Assembly: GCF_015350905.1 (NCBI RefSeq)
Contig: NZ_JADKRZ010000005.1
Location: 124,001 to 188,000, forward strand
DNA length: 64,000 bases
Origin: Curtobacterium sp. VKM Ac-2865
GTDB taxonomy: Bacteria; Actinomycetota; Actinomycetes; Actinomycetales; Microbacteriaceae
Direction: 5' to 3'
Shown: one piece after another, positions 7,438 through 16,429 of the stretch
Layout of the letters: the number at the start of each line of letters is the position of its first letter
How positions within the stretch are numbered: the first letter of the stretch is position 1
Translations under genes and position numbers: made by a program
The notes under the pieces: generated by a model
Databases searched by the model: none
Told to the model about the DNA's origin: nothing
The model's input: only the letters and a program-made list of their open reading frames with translations

Positions 7438-8225
7438 GGTGCTCCGTTCGTCGTGGCGAGTTGCCACCATTGGGGATCGAGGGGCTCCGGCAGGGTCGCG
7501 CGGTGGAGTTCGTCGTGCGTTCCGGGCTGCCCGGCGTGTGCGTCGGCGTGTGCGGCGTGTGCTTCGGCCTGGGCCAGGTCGGACTCGTCGTCGATGTCGA
7601 TCGCGCCGCGCGGGTCCACCGAGACGATCTCCACGCGGCCGAAGAACCGGTGCTGGTGCTCGCGGAAGCCGTCCGTGCGGAGGGCGTAGAAGGCGCCGGT
7701 CTCGCGGTGCTCCGGCTCGCGGTCCTGGCGCCGCGGGCGGACGGCTGCGTCGTGGTTCACCGCGACGGCGTGTCCGGCGGCGTCGACGCGCCAGAGGAAC
7801 GCGTGCGAGGGCGTGGCCGCGAACACCGCATCCGCCGAGCCCCCGATCACGCGGGCGACGGCGTCGTCGAGGTCGGCCGGGTCGATGAAGGGCGAGGTGG
7901 CCTGGAGGAAGAGGAGCACCTGCGGCTCGTCCCCCGTGGCGCGCAGCGCGTCGAGGGTGTGCAGCAGCGCGGACTCGGAGGACGCCTCGTCGCCGGAGAG
8001 TTCCGGCGGGCGGCGGACCACGCGGGTGCCGGCGGCGACGGCCTCGGCGGCGATGTCGTCACCGTCCGTGGAGACCACCACGCCGTCCACGAGCCGTGCG
8101 CGCTGGGCGGACTCGATCGCGCGGCGGACCAGGGTGCGGCCCCCGACGGTGCGGAGGTTCTTGCCGGGGACGCCCTTCGAGCCGGCCCGCGCCGGGATGA
8201 CGGCGACGACGCGCATGGTGCTCAT
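7434..8225 (-). CDS. neuA: CMP-nonulosonate cytidylyltransferase
   Basis: A 263-residue NeuA/NeuA-like cytidylyltransferase that activates the nonulosonate with CTP. The nucleotide-binding signature IPARAGSKGVPGKNLR is at residues 10-25. STDGDDIAAEA, LLFLQATSPF and a late GAFYALR/D-x-D region (AIDIDDESDL, metal binding) follow in family order. It is the promoter-proximal gene of the operon. TAGCGT lies 6 nt upstream of ATG 8225, indicating a leaderless transcript and fixing the start. The C-terminal 35 residues are His- and Ala-rich and not part of the family fold. No epimerase (neuC) gene lies nearby, so the precursor must come from elsewhere. Confidence 0.88.
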   Translation of the reverse strand: MSTMRVVAVIPARAGSKGVPGKNLRTVGGRTLVRRAIESAQRARLVDGVVVSTDGDDIAAEAVAAGTRVVRRPPELSGDEASSESALLHTLDALRATGDEPQVLLFLQATSPFIDPADLDDAVARVIGGSADAVFAATPSHAFLWRVDAAGHAVAVNHDAAVRPRRQDREPEHRETGAFYALRTDGFREHQHRFFGRVEIVSVDPRGAIDIDDESDLAQAEAHAAHADAHAGQPGTHDELHRATLPEPLDPQWWQLATTNGAP

Positions 8226-8231
8226 GCTCGA

Positions 8232-8237
8232 ACGCTA
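8232..8237 (-). promoter_or_regulatory. -10 element of the neuA operon
   Basis: TAGCGT on the minus strand, 6 nt (TCGAGC) before the neuA ATG. No Shine-Dalgarno sequence. It sits at the left edge of the repeat array. Confidence 0.55.
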
Positions 8238-8330
8238 GGGAGGCCGCGTTGCCGGGAGGCGAACGGCGGGCAAGCGCGCGCCCAACGCGGAGTTGCGGGG
8301 GCGGGCGGCGCGCCGGACGGCCGGGTGGAC

Positions 8331-9083
8331 GGCCGAGCGGGCGAAAGGCCGGGGTGCACGTGCGGCCCGACCGCACCATTCCGCCCGTTCGACCTCGGGG
8401 GCTGCGGAGGCGGTACGTGCGATGGCCGAGCGGGCGAAAGGCCGGGGTGCACGTGCGGGCCGACCGCGGCATTTCGCCCGCTCGACTTCGGGCGGAGGGA
8501 CCACGGGTGCGCCCGAGCCCGGTCGGGACTCCGGACGGCCGAGCGGGCGAAATGCCGGGGTACGCGTCTGGGCCGACTGCACCATTCCGCCCGTTCGTCG
8601 GAGGGGGATGGCGACATGGAAAGGTCCGGTGGCCGAGCGGGCGGAAACGCGGGGTGCGCGAGCCGGCCGACCGCACCTTTCGGCCCGTTCGACTTCGGGG
8701 CTGCGGAGGCGGCACGTGCGACGGCCGAGCGGGCGAAATGCCGGGGTGCACGTGCGTGCCGACCGCGGTATTTCGCCCGCTCGACTTCGGGCGGAGGGAC
8801 CACGGGTGCGCCCGAGCCCGGTCGGGACTCCGGACGGACGAGCGGGAGAATCGGCGGGGTGCACGTGCCGGCCGACCGCACCTTTCCGCCCGTTCGACCT
8901 CGGGGCTGCGGAGGCGGCACGTGCGACGGCCGAGCGGGCGAAATGCCGGGGTGCACGTGCGGGCCGGCGGCGGCATCCCACCCGTTCGACCAGTGGGGGC
9001 TGGGGATGCCGGACGGGCTCACGGCGAGCGGGCGAATCGGCGGGGTGCCCGGGCGAGCTGACCGCGGCATTCCGCCCGTTCGG
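8331..9083. repeat. array of eight 60-bp palindromic repeats (family A)
   Basis: Eight units start near 8333, 8425, 8538, 8632, 8723, 8836, 8929 and 9023. Each is about 60 bp, opening GCCGAGCGGGCGAAATGCCG and closing GGCATTTCGCCCGCTCG or a CATTCCGCCCGTTCG variant, so each can fold into a long imperfect hairpin. The spacers are of a few types and are themselves reused. Units 1-3 with their spacers and units 4-6 form two copies of a higher-order repeat about 298 bp apart. This occupies the gene-free 8226-9158 region. There are no cas genes, and the spacers are not unique. Confidence 0.9.
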
Positions 9084-9146
9084 CACACGAGGCACCGAGG
9101 CATCGGGGCGGGGCGGGGCGGGACGGGACGAGGCGGGACGAGTGGG

Positions 9147-9152
9147 TAGGGT
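9147..9152 (+). promoter_or_regulatory. -10 element of leaderless AAA-ATPase gene
   Basis: TAGGGT, then 6 nt (CGACGG), then the ATG at 9159. No ribosome-binding site. Confidence 0.55.
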
Positions 9153-9158
9153 CGACGG

Positions 9159-9719
9159 ATGTTCGGCGCCGAAGACGTCCTCGACCCTGCGCCCCGGCGG
9201 GTGCTCGTCGCGGGGACGACCGGCGTGGGCAAGACCACGACCGCGGGGCGCATCGGTCGGGCGCTCGGGATCCCGCACACCGAGATCGACAGCCGGTACC
9301 ACGGGCCGGGGTGGGTCCCGCGGCCGGAGTTCGTCGCCGAGGTCGAGGCCTACACGTCGCAGCCGACGTGGGTCACCGAGTGGCAGTACCACCAGGTGCG
9401 GGCGATGCTGGTCGAGCGCGCCGACACCCTGGTCTGGCTCGACCTGCCGATCCCGGTGGCGTTCTGGCGGCTCCTGCGACGGACGATCCGGCGACGAGTC
9501 GGTCGCGTCGAGCTGTGGAACGGCAACGTCGAGCCGCCGTTCTGGACCTTCTTCACGAGCAAGGACCACATCGTGCGGTGGAGTCTCCGCACGCAGTGGA
9601 AGATGCGGCAGCAGGTGCCGCCACTGGAGCACTCCGCGCCGCATCTGCGCATCGTGCGTCTGCGCTCGCAGCGTGCGGTCGACGCGTGGGTCGACCGACT
9701 GACCCGTGGTCCGGAATAA
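9159..9719 (+). CDS. P-loop adenylate-kinase-like ATPase (topology modulation/FlaR-like)
   Basis: A 186-residue cytosolic P-loop protein. Walker A is GTTGVGKTT (residues 19-27), followed by IGRALGIPHTEIDSRYHGPG, where the Asp/His pair after strand 2 is typical of the FlaR/DNA-topology-modulation kinase-like family. LVWLDLPIPVAFWRLLRRTIRRR matches the strand-then-basic-helix block of that group. The true substrate is unknown for the family. It starts on a leaderless transcript and is followed after 14 bp by tRNA-Arg, so the two may be read together. Confidence 0.8.
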   Translation: MFGAEDVLDPAPRRVLVAGTTGVGKTTTAGRIGRALGIPHTEIDSRYHGPGWVPRPEFVAEVEAYTSQPTWVTEWQYHQVRAMLVERADTLVWLDLPIPVAFWRLLRRTIRRRVGRVELWNGNVEPPFWTFFTSKDHIVRWSLRTQWKMRQQVPPLEHSAPHLRIVRLRSQRAVDAWVDRLTRGPE

Positions 9720-9733
9720 GATCGAGGGAGTCG

Positions 9734-9806
9734 GCCCCCGTAGCTCAGTGGATAGAGCAGGTGGTTTCTACCCACCGTGCCGCGGGTTCGATTCCTGCCG
9801 GGGGCA
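9734..9806 (+). tRNA. tRNA-Arg (TCT anticodon)
   Basis: Cloverleaf: acceptor GCCCCCG/CGGGGGC, D arm GCTC-AGTGGATA-GAGC, anticodon stem GGTGG/CCACC with loop TTTCTAC (anticodon TCT), T arm GCGGG-TTCGATT-CCTGC, discriminator A. The CCA end is not fully encoded. It reads AGA codons, rare in this GC-rich genome. Confidence 0.95.
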
Positions 9807-9812
9807 CCGACG

Positions 9813-9848
9813 ACGAGGGCCGCCATCCGATCGGATGGCGGCCCTCGT
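9813..9848. terminator. 18-bp perfect palindrome, terminator of tRNA-Arg
   Basis: 9813-9830 and 9831-9848 are exact inverted copies with no spacer, centred on CCGATCGG. It lies 7 nt after tRNA-Arg and 24 bp before the end of the convergent membrane-protein gene, so it probably stops transcription in both directions. Confidence 0.75.
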
Positions 9849-9871
9849 CCGTGTCCAGGGTGTGCGGCTGA

Positions 9872-11176
9872 CTACTCGTCGTCCTCAGCACGGCGACGGA
9901 GCTCGTTCGCGCTGATCGGCTGGGTGTAGGTCGCGTCGTCCGTCTCGGCGGGGGCGTCCTCGGCCGGAGGAGTCGGGGCCGACGCGGTCGTGTCGGTGCG
10001 GGGAGCGTCGAGGTCGTTGGCCCGATTGTGCTCGCGGGCGTCACGCAGTTCTGCGAGACGCTCGGGGGAGACGGTGTCGTCCACCGCGTCGTCGTTGTCC
10101 GAGTCGGACGCCGACGTCGAACCCGACGTCGAGCCCGACGATGCCGGGGACGCGGGCGACGAAGCCGAGGACCACGACGGGATCGACGAGTCGCGTGTGG
10201 ACGAACCAGGGTTGCCGAGCGCCGGGCGCACCGGCGCGACCTGGTCGTCACCGTACGGCCGGGTGACCCCGTCAGACGAGCCCGAGTACGGCTGAGTGAC
10301 ACCGTCGGACGAGCCCGAGTACGGCCGCGTGACCCCGTCGGAGTACGGCTGGGTGACGCCCTCGGAGTACGAGCGCGTCGCACCGTCGGAGATCGGCGTC
10401 GTCGCGTTGGCGTCGCCGTTCGTCGTGCTGGAGTCGGCGCGCGCGGCAGCGGGGGTGGAGGCCGAGGCCGTCCCGCCGACCGCGGCAGGAGCGGTGGAGC
10501 CGGCCACGGCGGAGGCGGGCTGCGCGGCGGAGGCGGGGGAGCCTCCTGTCCGCTGGGGGGCGCGGAGCGACGTCGTGGTCGGGGTCGCCGGTGTCGGCGT
10601 CGACTCGGGGGCGCGCTTGCTGTCGGCCTGGTCCGCGCTCCAGTTCTGCTGGCGCTTGATCAGGTCTGCGTCGGGGTCGGGGGACTCGAACTTCCAGCGC
10701 TCGAGGTCGCTCTTGAAGAGCTTCTTCGCACGACCCGGGCGGGCCTGCCACTCGAGCAGCCGGTCACGGAACTCGGCGAGGGACTGGTCCGCCTGGAAGT
10801 TGAAGGTCGAGGAGTTCTTCTTGATGTCCGCGATCTCGTGCTGCGCCCAGGTGGCGGCGAGCGGTGCTCCGGTGGTCGGGAGCAGGCGCAGGCGGATGTC
10901 GGCGTCCTCGGCGAGGTGGTCGGTGTAGTTCCGCTCGTCGTGTCCGAGCGAGCCCCAGGTCGCGGCCTTGCGAGCAGCGGTGATGATCGCTGCGACCGCG
11001 GCGTTCTTCGACTCGCGTTCCTGCAGGGCGACCACCCGCTTGGTGGCGCTGCGGCCGATGAGGGCCGCGACGATCCCGGCGACGATGATCGCCACGAAGG
11101 GGATCACCGCTCCCGAGAAGACCCGCCAGCCCGTGTCCGACGAAGTCCAGTCGATGAAGTCGTTCCACCAGTCCAT
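9872..11176 (-). CDS. membrane-anchored protein with long disordered repeat-rich tail
   Basis: A 434-residue protein starting at ATG 11176, with a leaderless promoter 6 nt upstream. Residues 18-41 form one membrane helix (VFSGAVIPFVAIIVAGIVAALIG type). Residues 45-185 are a charged, helical, possibly coiled cytosolic region (KRVVALQERESKNAAVAAII, a conserved-looking DLERWKFESPDPDADLI). The remaining 250 residues are low-complexity Ser/Thr/Pro/Ala/Asp. They include degenerate GVTQPYS/GVTRPYSGSSD repeats (about residues 280-325) and end in an acidic segment with YTQPISANELRRRAEDDE. I do not recognise the family. The tail suggests a scaffold or phosphorylation platform, which is only a guess. 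Confidence 0.65.
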   Translation of the reverse strand: MDWWNDFIDWTSSDTGWRVFSGAVIPFVAIIVAGIVAALIGRSATKRVVALQERESKNAAVAAIITAARKAATWGSLGHDERNYTDHLAEDADIRLRLLPTTGAPLAATWAQHEIADIKKNSSTFNFQADQSLAEFRDRLLEWQARPGRAKKLFKSDLERWKFESPDPDADLIKRQQNWSADQADSKRAPESTPTPATPTTTSLRAPQRTGGSPASAAQPASAVAGSTAPAAVGGTASASTPAAARADSSTTNGDANATTPISDGATRSYSEGVTQPYSDGVTRPYSGSSDGVTQPYSGSSDGVTRPYGDDQVAPVRPALGNPGSSTRDSSIPSWSSASSPASPASSGSTSGSTSASDSDNDDAVDDTVSPERLAELRDAREHNRANDLDAPRTDTTASAPTPPAEDAPAETDDATYTQPISANELRRRAEDDE

Positions 11177-11182
11177 GCGCGC

Positions 11183-11188
11183 ACCATA
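11183..11188 (-). promoter_or_regulatory. -10 element of leaderless membrane-protein gene
   Basis: TATGGT on the minus strand followed by GCGCGC and the ATG at 11176. Confidence 0.55.
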
Positions 11189-11270
11189 TCCAGGAGCGGC
11201 CCGGTTCTGAGGGACCTTCGGCGGCGTTCCCCGCATCCGATGGTCGCCGGCGCCGGGGAACCCACCGGGG

Positions 11271-11537
11271 TCACCAGCGCAGGCAGTCCACGGCGTCGTC
11301 GGCGGACCACACGTTGGGCAGCTCCACGAAGCGGCGTTCAGCCGGGACGTAGCGACGGGCGCGGTACGCGGTGCCGCCGGCGATGTCCACCCGGTCGACG
11401 TACCCGACGATCTCGCCGTTGGTGCGGGTGACCCGGGAGAGGTCGTCACGGACGTCAAGGATGCGGAGGTCCCCGCGCGACCGGGCGACGGGGGAGACCG
11501 TGCGGATGTGCAGCTGGGGTTCGGTGCTCGTCAGCAA
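11271..11537 (-). CDS. small hypothetical protein (TTG start)
   Basis: An 88-residue protein. The only plausible start is TTG 11537, which has an excellent AAGGAG 5 nt upstream. No ATG or GTG lies between it and that site. The sequence is basic and beta-rich (GDLRILDVRDDLSRVTR, GEIVGYVDRVDIAGGTAYRA, ending ADDAVDCLRW) and looks like a small single-domain cytosolic protein. I do not recognise the fold or function. It is transcribed away from the neighbouring msrA gene, sharing the intergenic region with it, and its layout resembles that of the small hypothetical protein at 12292. Confidence 0.65.
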   Translation of the reverse strand: MLTSTEPQLHIRTVSPVARSRGDLRILDVRDDLSRVTRTNGEIVGYVDRVDIAGGTAYRARRYVPAERRFVELPNVWSADDAVDCLRW

Positions 11538-11714
11538 GGGGTCTCCTTCGTTCGTCGGTGCGTGGTGCTGGGCGGTGGCTGTCCGTCTGGTGGAGACGCT
11601 ACGGGCGACCACCGACACGCCGGAGGGGTGATGGTGCACTGGGGAACAGACAACGCTCGACCGGTGTTGTGGAGGAGGTATCCCCCAGTCCGGTCTCCTC
11701 GGAGGCCAGGAAGA

Positions 11715-11720
11715 TAGGTT
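11715..11720 (+). promoter_or_regulatory. -10 element of leaderless msrA
   Basis: TAGGTT followed by 6 nt (GTTCCC) and the msrA ATG at 11727. Confidence 0.6.
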
Positions 11721-11726
11721 GTTCCC

Positions 11727-12254
11727 ATGACCACGTTCGTGCTCGCAGGTGGATGTTTCTGGTGTCTCGACGCCGTGTACCGCACGCTCCAGGGTGTGCA
11801 GGACGTGGAGTCCGGCTACATCGGTGGCCGTGTCGAGAACCCGTCGTACGAGCTCGTGTGCACCGGTTCGACCGGTCACGCCGAGGCCGTCGCGGTGACC
11901 TTCGACGAGTCCGTCATCCCTGCCGACGTCATCCTCGACGTCTTCTTCACGCTCCACGACCCGCGTCAGCTGAACCGCCAGGGCGCCGACGTCGGGACGC
12001 AGTACCGCTCCGCGATGTTCCCCGCTGACGACGAGCAGCGTGCGCTGTTCGAGAAGGCGATCGAGCGCGCGTCGGACATCTGGGACGGCGGGATCGTCAC
12101 GACGATCGAGCCGCTCACCACGTTCTTCCCCGCCGAGGAGTACCACCAGGACTTCTTCGCGAAGAACCCCGGTCAGGGCTACTGCCTCGCAGTGGCGCTG
12201 CCGAAGGTGAACAAGGTCCGCAAGGCCTACAGTCAGTACATCCTGGCGTCCTGA
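11727..12254 (+). CDS. msrA: peptide methionine sulfoxide reductase MsrA
   Basis: A 175-residue enzyme that reduces methionine-S-sulfoxide in damaged proteins and free methionine, using thioredoxin-type donors in the cytosol. The catalytic block is GGCFWC (Cys10, the nucleophile, with a second Cys at 13). ESGYIGG and a GxxxNPSYE-type block (RVENPSYELV) follow, then TGHAEAV, the GTQYRS motif and FFPAEEYHQDFF. A resolving-type Cys sits in NPGQGYC near the C-terminus. Length and motif order are standard. It has its own leaderless promoter, and a small gene follows 37 bp later. Confidence 0.96.
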   Translation: MTTFVLAGGCFWCLDAVYRTLQGVQDVESGYIGGRVENPSYELVCTGSTGHAEAVAVTFDESVIPADVILDVFFTLHDPRQLNRQGADVGTQYRSAMFPADDEQRALFEKAIERASDIWDGGIVTTIEPLTTFFPAEEYHQDFFAKNPGQGYCLAVALPKVNKVRKAYSQYILAS

Positions 12255-12291
12255 ACGACGGGCGTCGGGGCCACGAGGAGGTGGTCGAACG

Positions 12292-12528
12292 ATGACGAAC
12301 GACACGATGTCGGGCAACACGACGACGAGTGACACCGCGACCTGGGTCGCCGTGGGGCCGGCGGGTGCGGTGGGCGCGATCCACCGGGCCGCTGACGGCT
12401 TCCGGGTCGAGCTCTACGGAGTCCGAGCGGGTCGAGGCGGGACGTACCCGTCCCTCGAGACCGCGAAGGGCGCCGTGCACAAGGCGCTCGGACCACTCGC
12501 GTCACGCCCGGAGTTCCACGCCCACTGA
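12292..12528 (+). CDS. small hypothetical protein
   Basis: A 78-residue protein preceded by CGAGGAGGTGG, a strong ribosome-binding site. After a Thr/Ser-rich leader it reads TWVAVGPAGAVGAIHRAADG, FRVELYGVRAGRGGTYPSLE, TAKGAVHKALG: a compact beta-beta-alpha pattern often seen in short actinobacterial proteins of unknown function (a 'variable strand, then YPSLETAKGAV' helix). There is no membrane segment and no catalytic motif. It is probably co-transcribed with msrA (37-bp gap) and ends before a strong hairpin. Confidence 0.65.
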   Translation: MTNDTMSGNTTTSDTATWVAVGPAGAVGAIHRAADGFRVELYGVRAGRGGTYPSLETAKGAVHKALGPLASRPEFHAH

Positions 12529-12598
12529 TCGGTGATCCGGTCGGGAGGCTCGGGGGACTTCTCCTCCACAGGTCGCCTTCTCGGGTCCCACTGCACAC

Positions 12599-12636
12599 AT
12601 CGAGCCCCGGCCCGCCACGGCGGACCGGGGCTCGAT
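12599..12636 (+). terminator. hairpin terminator upstream of ssb
   Basis: ATCGAGCCCCGG pairs with CCGGGGCTCGAT around a short interior (12599-12636). It closes the msrA/small-gene unit, 12 bp before the ssb start. Confidence 0.7.
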
Positions 12637-12648
12637 GACGATCGGTGC

Positions 12649-13278
12649 ATGAACGACACCATCACCGTCTGCGGCATCGTCGCGACCGAGCCCCGCCACC
12701 TCGTCACCGAGACCGGCATCGCCATCACGAGCATGCGCCTGGCATCCCCGTCCCGACGTTGGGACCGCGCCAACGCCACCTGGACCAACGGACCGACGAA
12801 CTGGTTCACCGTCACGGCGTTCCGCTCCCTTGCTGCCAACGTCCACAAGTCCGTCAAGAAGGGCGACCGGATCATCGTCACCGGCCGGGTCCGGATCCGG
12901 ACGTGGGAACGGGACGGCCGCGGCGGGACGTCCGTGGAGATCGACGCCGAGGGCATCGGTCAGGACCTCGCGTGGGGCATCAGCAACTGGATCAAGGTCC
13001 CGCGGCACGCGTCCGAGGGCTCGGTGGTCCCCGGAGTGGGTCCGTCCGTGGACCCGAAGACCGGGGAGGTCCACGAGCCGCACCACGACGACCCGCACCA
13101 CGAGCGGGATGACGACCAGCAGCACGACGGCGACGAGTCCCACGGCGACGACCAGCAGCACGGGTCCGGCAGCCACGGGACGGTCGGTGGCGCGGACGAC
13201 GAGCTCCCGGACCCCGCGACCGCGGCCCGCGCGGCGGCGATTGTGCAGGGCGACGCCGAGCACCGCGATGCCGCCTGA
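12649..13278 (+). CDS. single-stranded DNA-binding protein paralogue with His/Asp-rich tail
   Basis: A 209-residue protein. Residues 1-110 are an OB-fold SSB domain: TVCGIVATEPRHLVTETGIA, then SMRLASPSRRWDR, NWFTVTAFRSLAANVHKSVKKGDRIIVTGRVRIRTWE and a GTSVEIDAEGIGQDLAWG block, all in SSB order. The tail (about 130-209) is rich in His, Asp and Gln (HHDDPHHERDDDQQ). It ends EHRDAA, not the acidic DDDIPF-like tip that housekeeping SSBs use to recruit partner proteins. It is therefore likely a secondary SSB for natural transformation, repair or stress rather than the replicative one, which is usually next to rpsF/rpsR. Confidence 0.8.
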   Translation: MNDTITVCGIVATEPRHLVTETGIAITSMRLASPSRRWDRANATWTNGPTNWFTVTAFRSLAANVHKSVKKGDRIIVTGRVRIRTWERDGRGGTSVEIDAEGIGQDLAWGISNWIKVPRHASEGSVVPGVGPSVDPKTGEVHEPHHDDPHHERDDDQQHDGDESHGDDQQHGSGSHGTVGGADDELPDPATAARAAAIVQGDAEHRDAA

Positions 13279-13330
13279 CGTGCTCGCCCCCGCACGGCCA
13301 GGCGATCCGGTCACTACACTTGGGCGAGAT

Positions 13331-15016
<1,686 letters not shown>

Positions 15017-15022
15017 CCCCGC

Positions 15023-15505
15023 ATGGCGCGGCTGCACACGCCGGTCCGCATCCGCTGGAGCGACATCGACGCCTACGGGCACGTGAACAACTCGGCGATG
15101 CTCCGGCTGCTCGAGGAAGCACGCGTGCTGGCGTTCTGGGCGCCGGATCCCGACGAGGTCGACGAGTCGGGGTCCGCGCCCGAGCCGGTCATCGACGGCC
15201 GACCCGGCTCCGGCACGATGACCGTCATCGCAGCGCAGCGCCTCGAGTACCTCGCGTCCACGCCGTACTACCGCCGGCCGCTCGACATCCAGCTGTGGAT
15301 CGGGCGGCTCGGTGGTGCGAGCCTCGACATCTCCTACGAGGTCTGGTCACCCGTCGGGCAGGAACCCGCCGAGCTCTACACGCGGGCGACCACCACGCTC
15401 GTGATGGTGGACGCTGCGACGAACCGGCCGCGGCGCCTCACGGCCGAGGAACGGGCGGCGTGCGAGGAGTACGTCGAGCCTCCGGTCGTGTTCTCCCGGC
15501 CCTGA
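15023..15505 (+). CDS. acyl-CoA thioesterase (4HBT hotdog family)
   Basis: A 160-residue single-hotdog thioesterase of the 4-hydroxybenzoyl-CoA thioesterase/YbgC type. The active-site block WSDIDAYGHVNN (residues 12-23) contains the catalytic Asp16, and the helix MLRLLEEARVLAFW follows, as usual. The family hydrolyses acyl-CoA thioesters in the cytosol. The exact acyl chain is not predictable. It starts 6 bp after the ettA stop and is thus co-transcribed. The convergent tesB gene 12 bp downstream encodes a second thioesterase. Confidence 0.85.
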   Translation: MARLHTPVRIRWSDIDAYGHVNNSAMLRLLEEARVLAFWAPDPDEVDESGSAPEPVIDGRPGSGTMTVIAAQRLEYLASTPYYRRPLDIQLWIGRLGGASLDISYEVWSPVGQEPAELYTRATTTLVMVDAATNRPRRLTAEERAACEEYVEPPVVFSRP

Positions 15506-15517
15506 GCAGTCGCGGGC

Positions 15518-16384
15518 TCACCGCTCGCGGGGCATCCGCACCATGCCCTCCTGGGCGACGCTCGCCAGCAGGCGCCCGTCGCGGGAGAACATCCGACCGA
15601 ACGCCAGACCACGACCGCTCTGGGCGCTCGGGGACTCCTGCGTGTACAGGATCCACTCGTCCGCCCGGCCGTCCCGGTGCCACCACATCGCGTGGTCGAG
15701 GCTCGCGCTCTTCACCCCGGGCGTTCCCCACGCGACCCCGTGTCGCCGCATGATCGGCTCGAGGATCGACAGGTCGCTCGCGTAGGCCAGCACCGCGCGG
15801 TGCAGGGCGGGGTCGTCCGGCAGGGCACCCTGCACCCGGAACCACACGGCCTGGTGTGGCACGTGCGCACCCTCGACGTCGACGAACACCGGGCCGTCCA
15901 CGTGCCGCAGGTCGATAGCCCGCTCCGCCCATGCCCGTGCGACCGGGTGGTCGATCGCGGACAGGATCGACGCGGCCGTCGGCAGGGACTCTGGCTCGGG
16001 GACGTCCTCGGGGAACGGGTCCTGGTGTTCGGCGCCCTCGTCCTCGGTCTGGAACGACGCGATCATCGAGAAGATCGGGACGCCGTTCTGGTACGCCTGC
16101 GCCCGCCGGGTCGCGAACGAGCGGCCGTCGTGGATGCGCTCGACACCGAACGTGATCGGCACCTCGATGTCGCCGGGCCGCAGGAAGTACCCGTGGACCG
16201 AGTGGATGGCCCGCCCCTCGATCGTCGACTGCGCAGCGACGACGCACTGGGCGAGCACCTGGCCGCCGAACACACGGCCGTTCGCCGACCAGTGACTCGC
16301 ACCCGTCAGGATCGTCTCGCGCGTGCTCGCACCCGTGTCCTCGAGTCGCAGGGTCTGCAGGAAGTCCGGTTCACCGATCACCAC
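15518..16384 (-). CDS. tesB: acyl-CoA thioesterase II (TesB-like)
   Basis: A 288-residue double-hotdog thioesterase. NGRVFGGQVLAQ (about 35-46), then VHGYFLRPGD (about 64-73, the TesB signature) and SLDHAMWWH (about 221-229, with the catalytic Asp) are in family order. The C-terminal FGRMFSRDGRLLASVAQEGMVR is also a standard TesB block. It cleaves medium- and long-chain acyl-CoA in the cytosol. Start GTG 16384 has TAGACT 6 nt upstream (leaderless). The gene is convergent with the 4HBT thioesterase and divergent from the hypothetical gene at 16430, with only 45 bp between them. Confidence 0.93.
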   Translation of the reverse strand: MVIGEPDFLQTLRLEDTGASTRETILTGASHWSANGRVFGGQVLAQCVVAAQSTIEGRAIHSVHGYFLRPGDIEVPITFGVERIHDGRSFATRRAQAYQNGVPIFSMIASFQTEDEGAEHQDPFPEDVPEPESLPTAASILSAIDHPVARAWAERAIDLRHVDGPVFVDVEGAHVPHQAVWFRVQGALPDDPALHRAVLAYASDLSILEPIMRRHGVAWGTPGVKSASLDHAMWWHRDGRADEWILYTQESPSAQSGRGLAFGRMFSRDGRLLASVAQEGMVRMPRER

Positions 16385-16390
16385 CCCTGC

Positions 16391-16396
16391 AGTCTA
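16391..16396 (-). promoter_or_regulatory. -10 element of leaderless tesB
   Basis: TAGACT on the minus strand, 6 nt (GCAGGG) before the GTG start at 16384. Confidence 0.55.
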
Positions 16397-16429
16397 CGAA
16401 CGGCACGGTCCCGGTAGGATCGGAAGGAC

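Noticed and set aside
8331..9083. CRISPR array
   Set aside because: Repeats are long, imperfect palindromes, the intervening sequences are themselves duplicated, and no cas gene lies in the window.
8222..9644. Long minus-strand open frames across the repeat array (up to 469 residues)
   Set aside because: They consist of Pro/Arg-rich repeats produced by the palindrome array and extend antisense into the ATPase gene; GC-rich sequence gives such frames by chance.
9734..9806. tRNA-Arg as an integration site for a mobile element
   Set aside because: No partial duplicate of the tRNA 3' end and no integrase gene were seen nearby.
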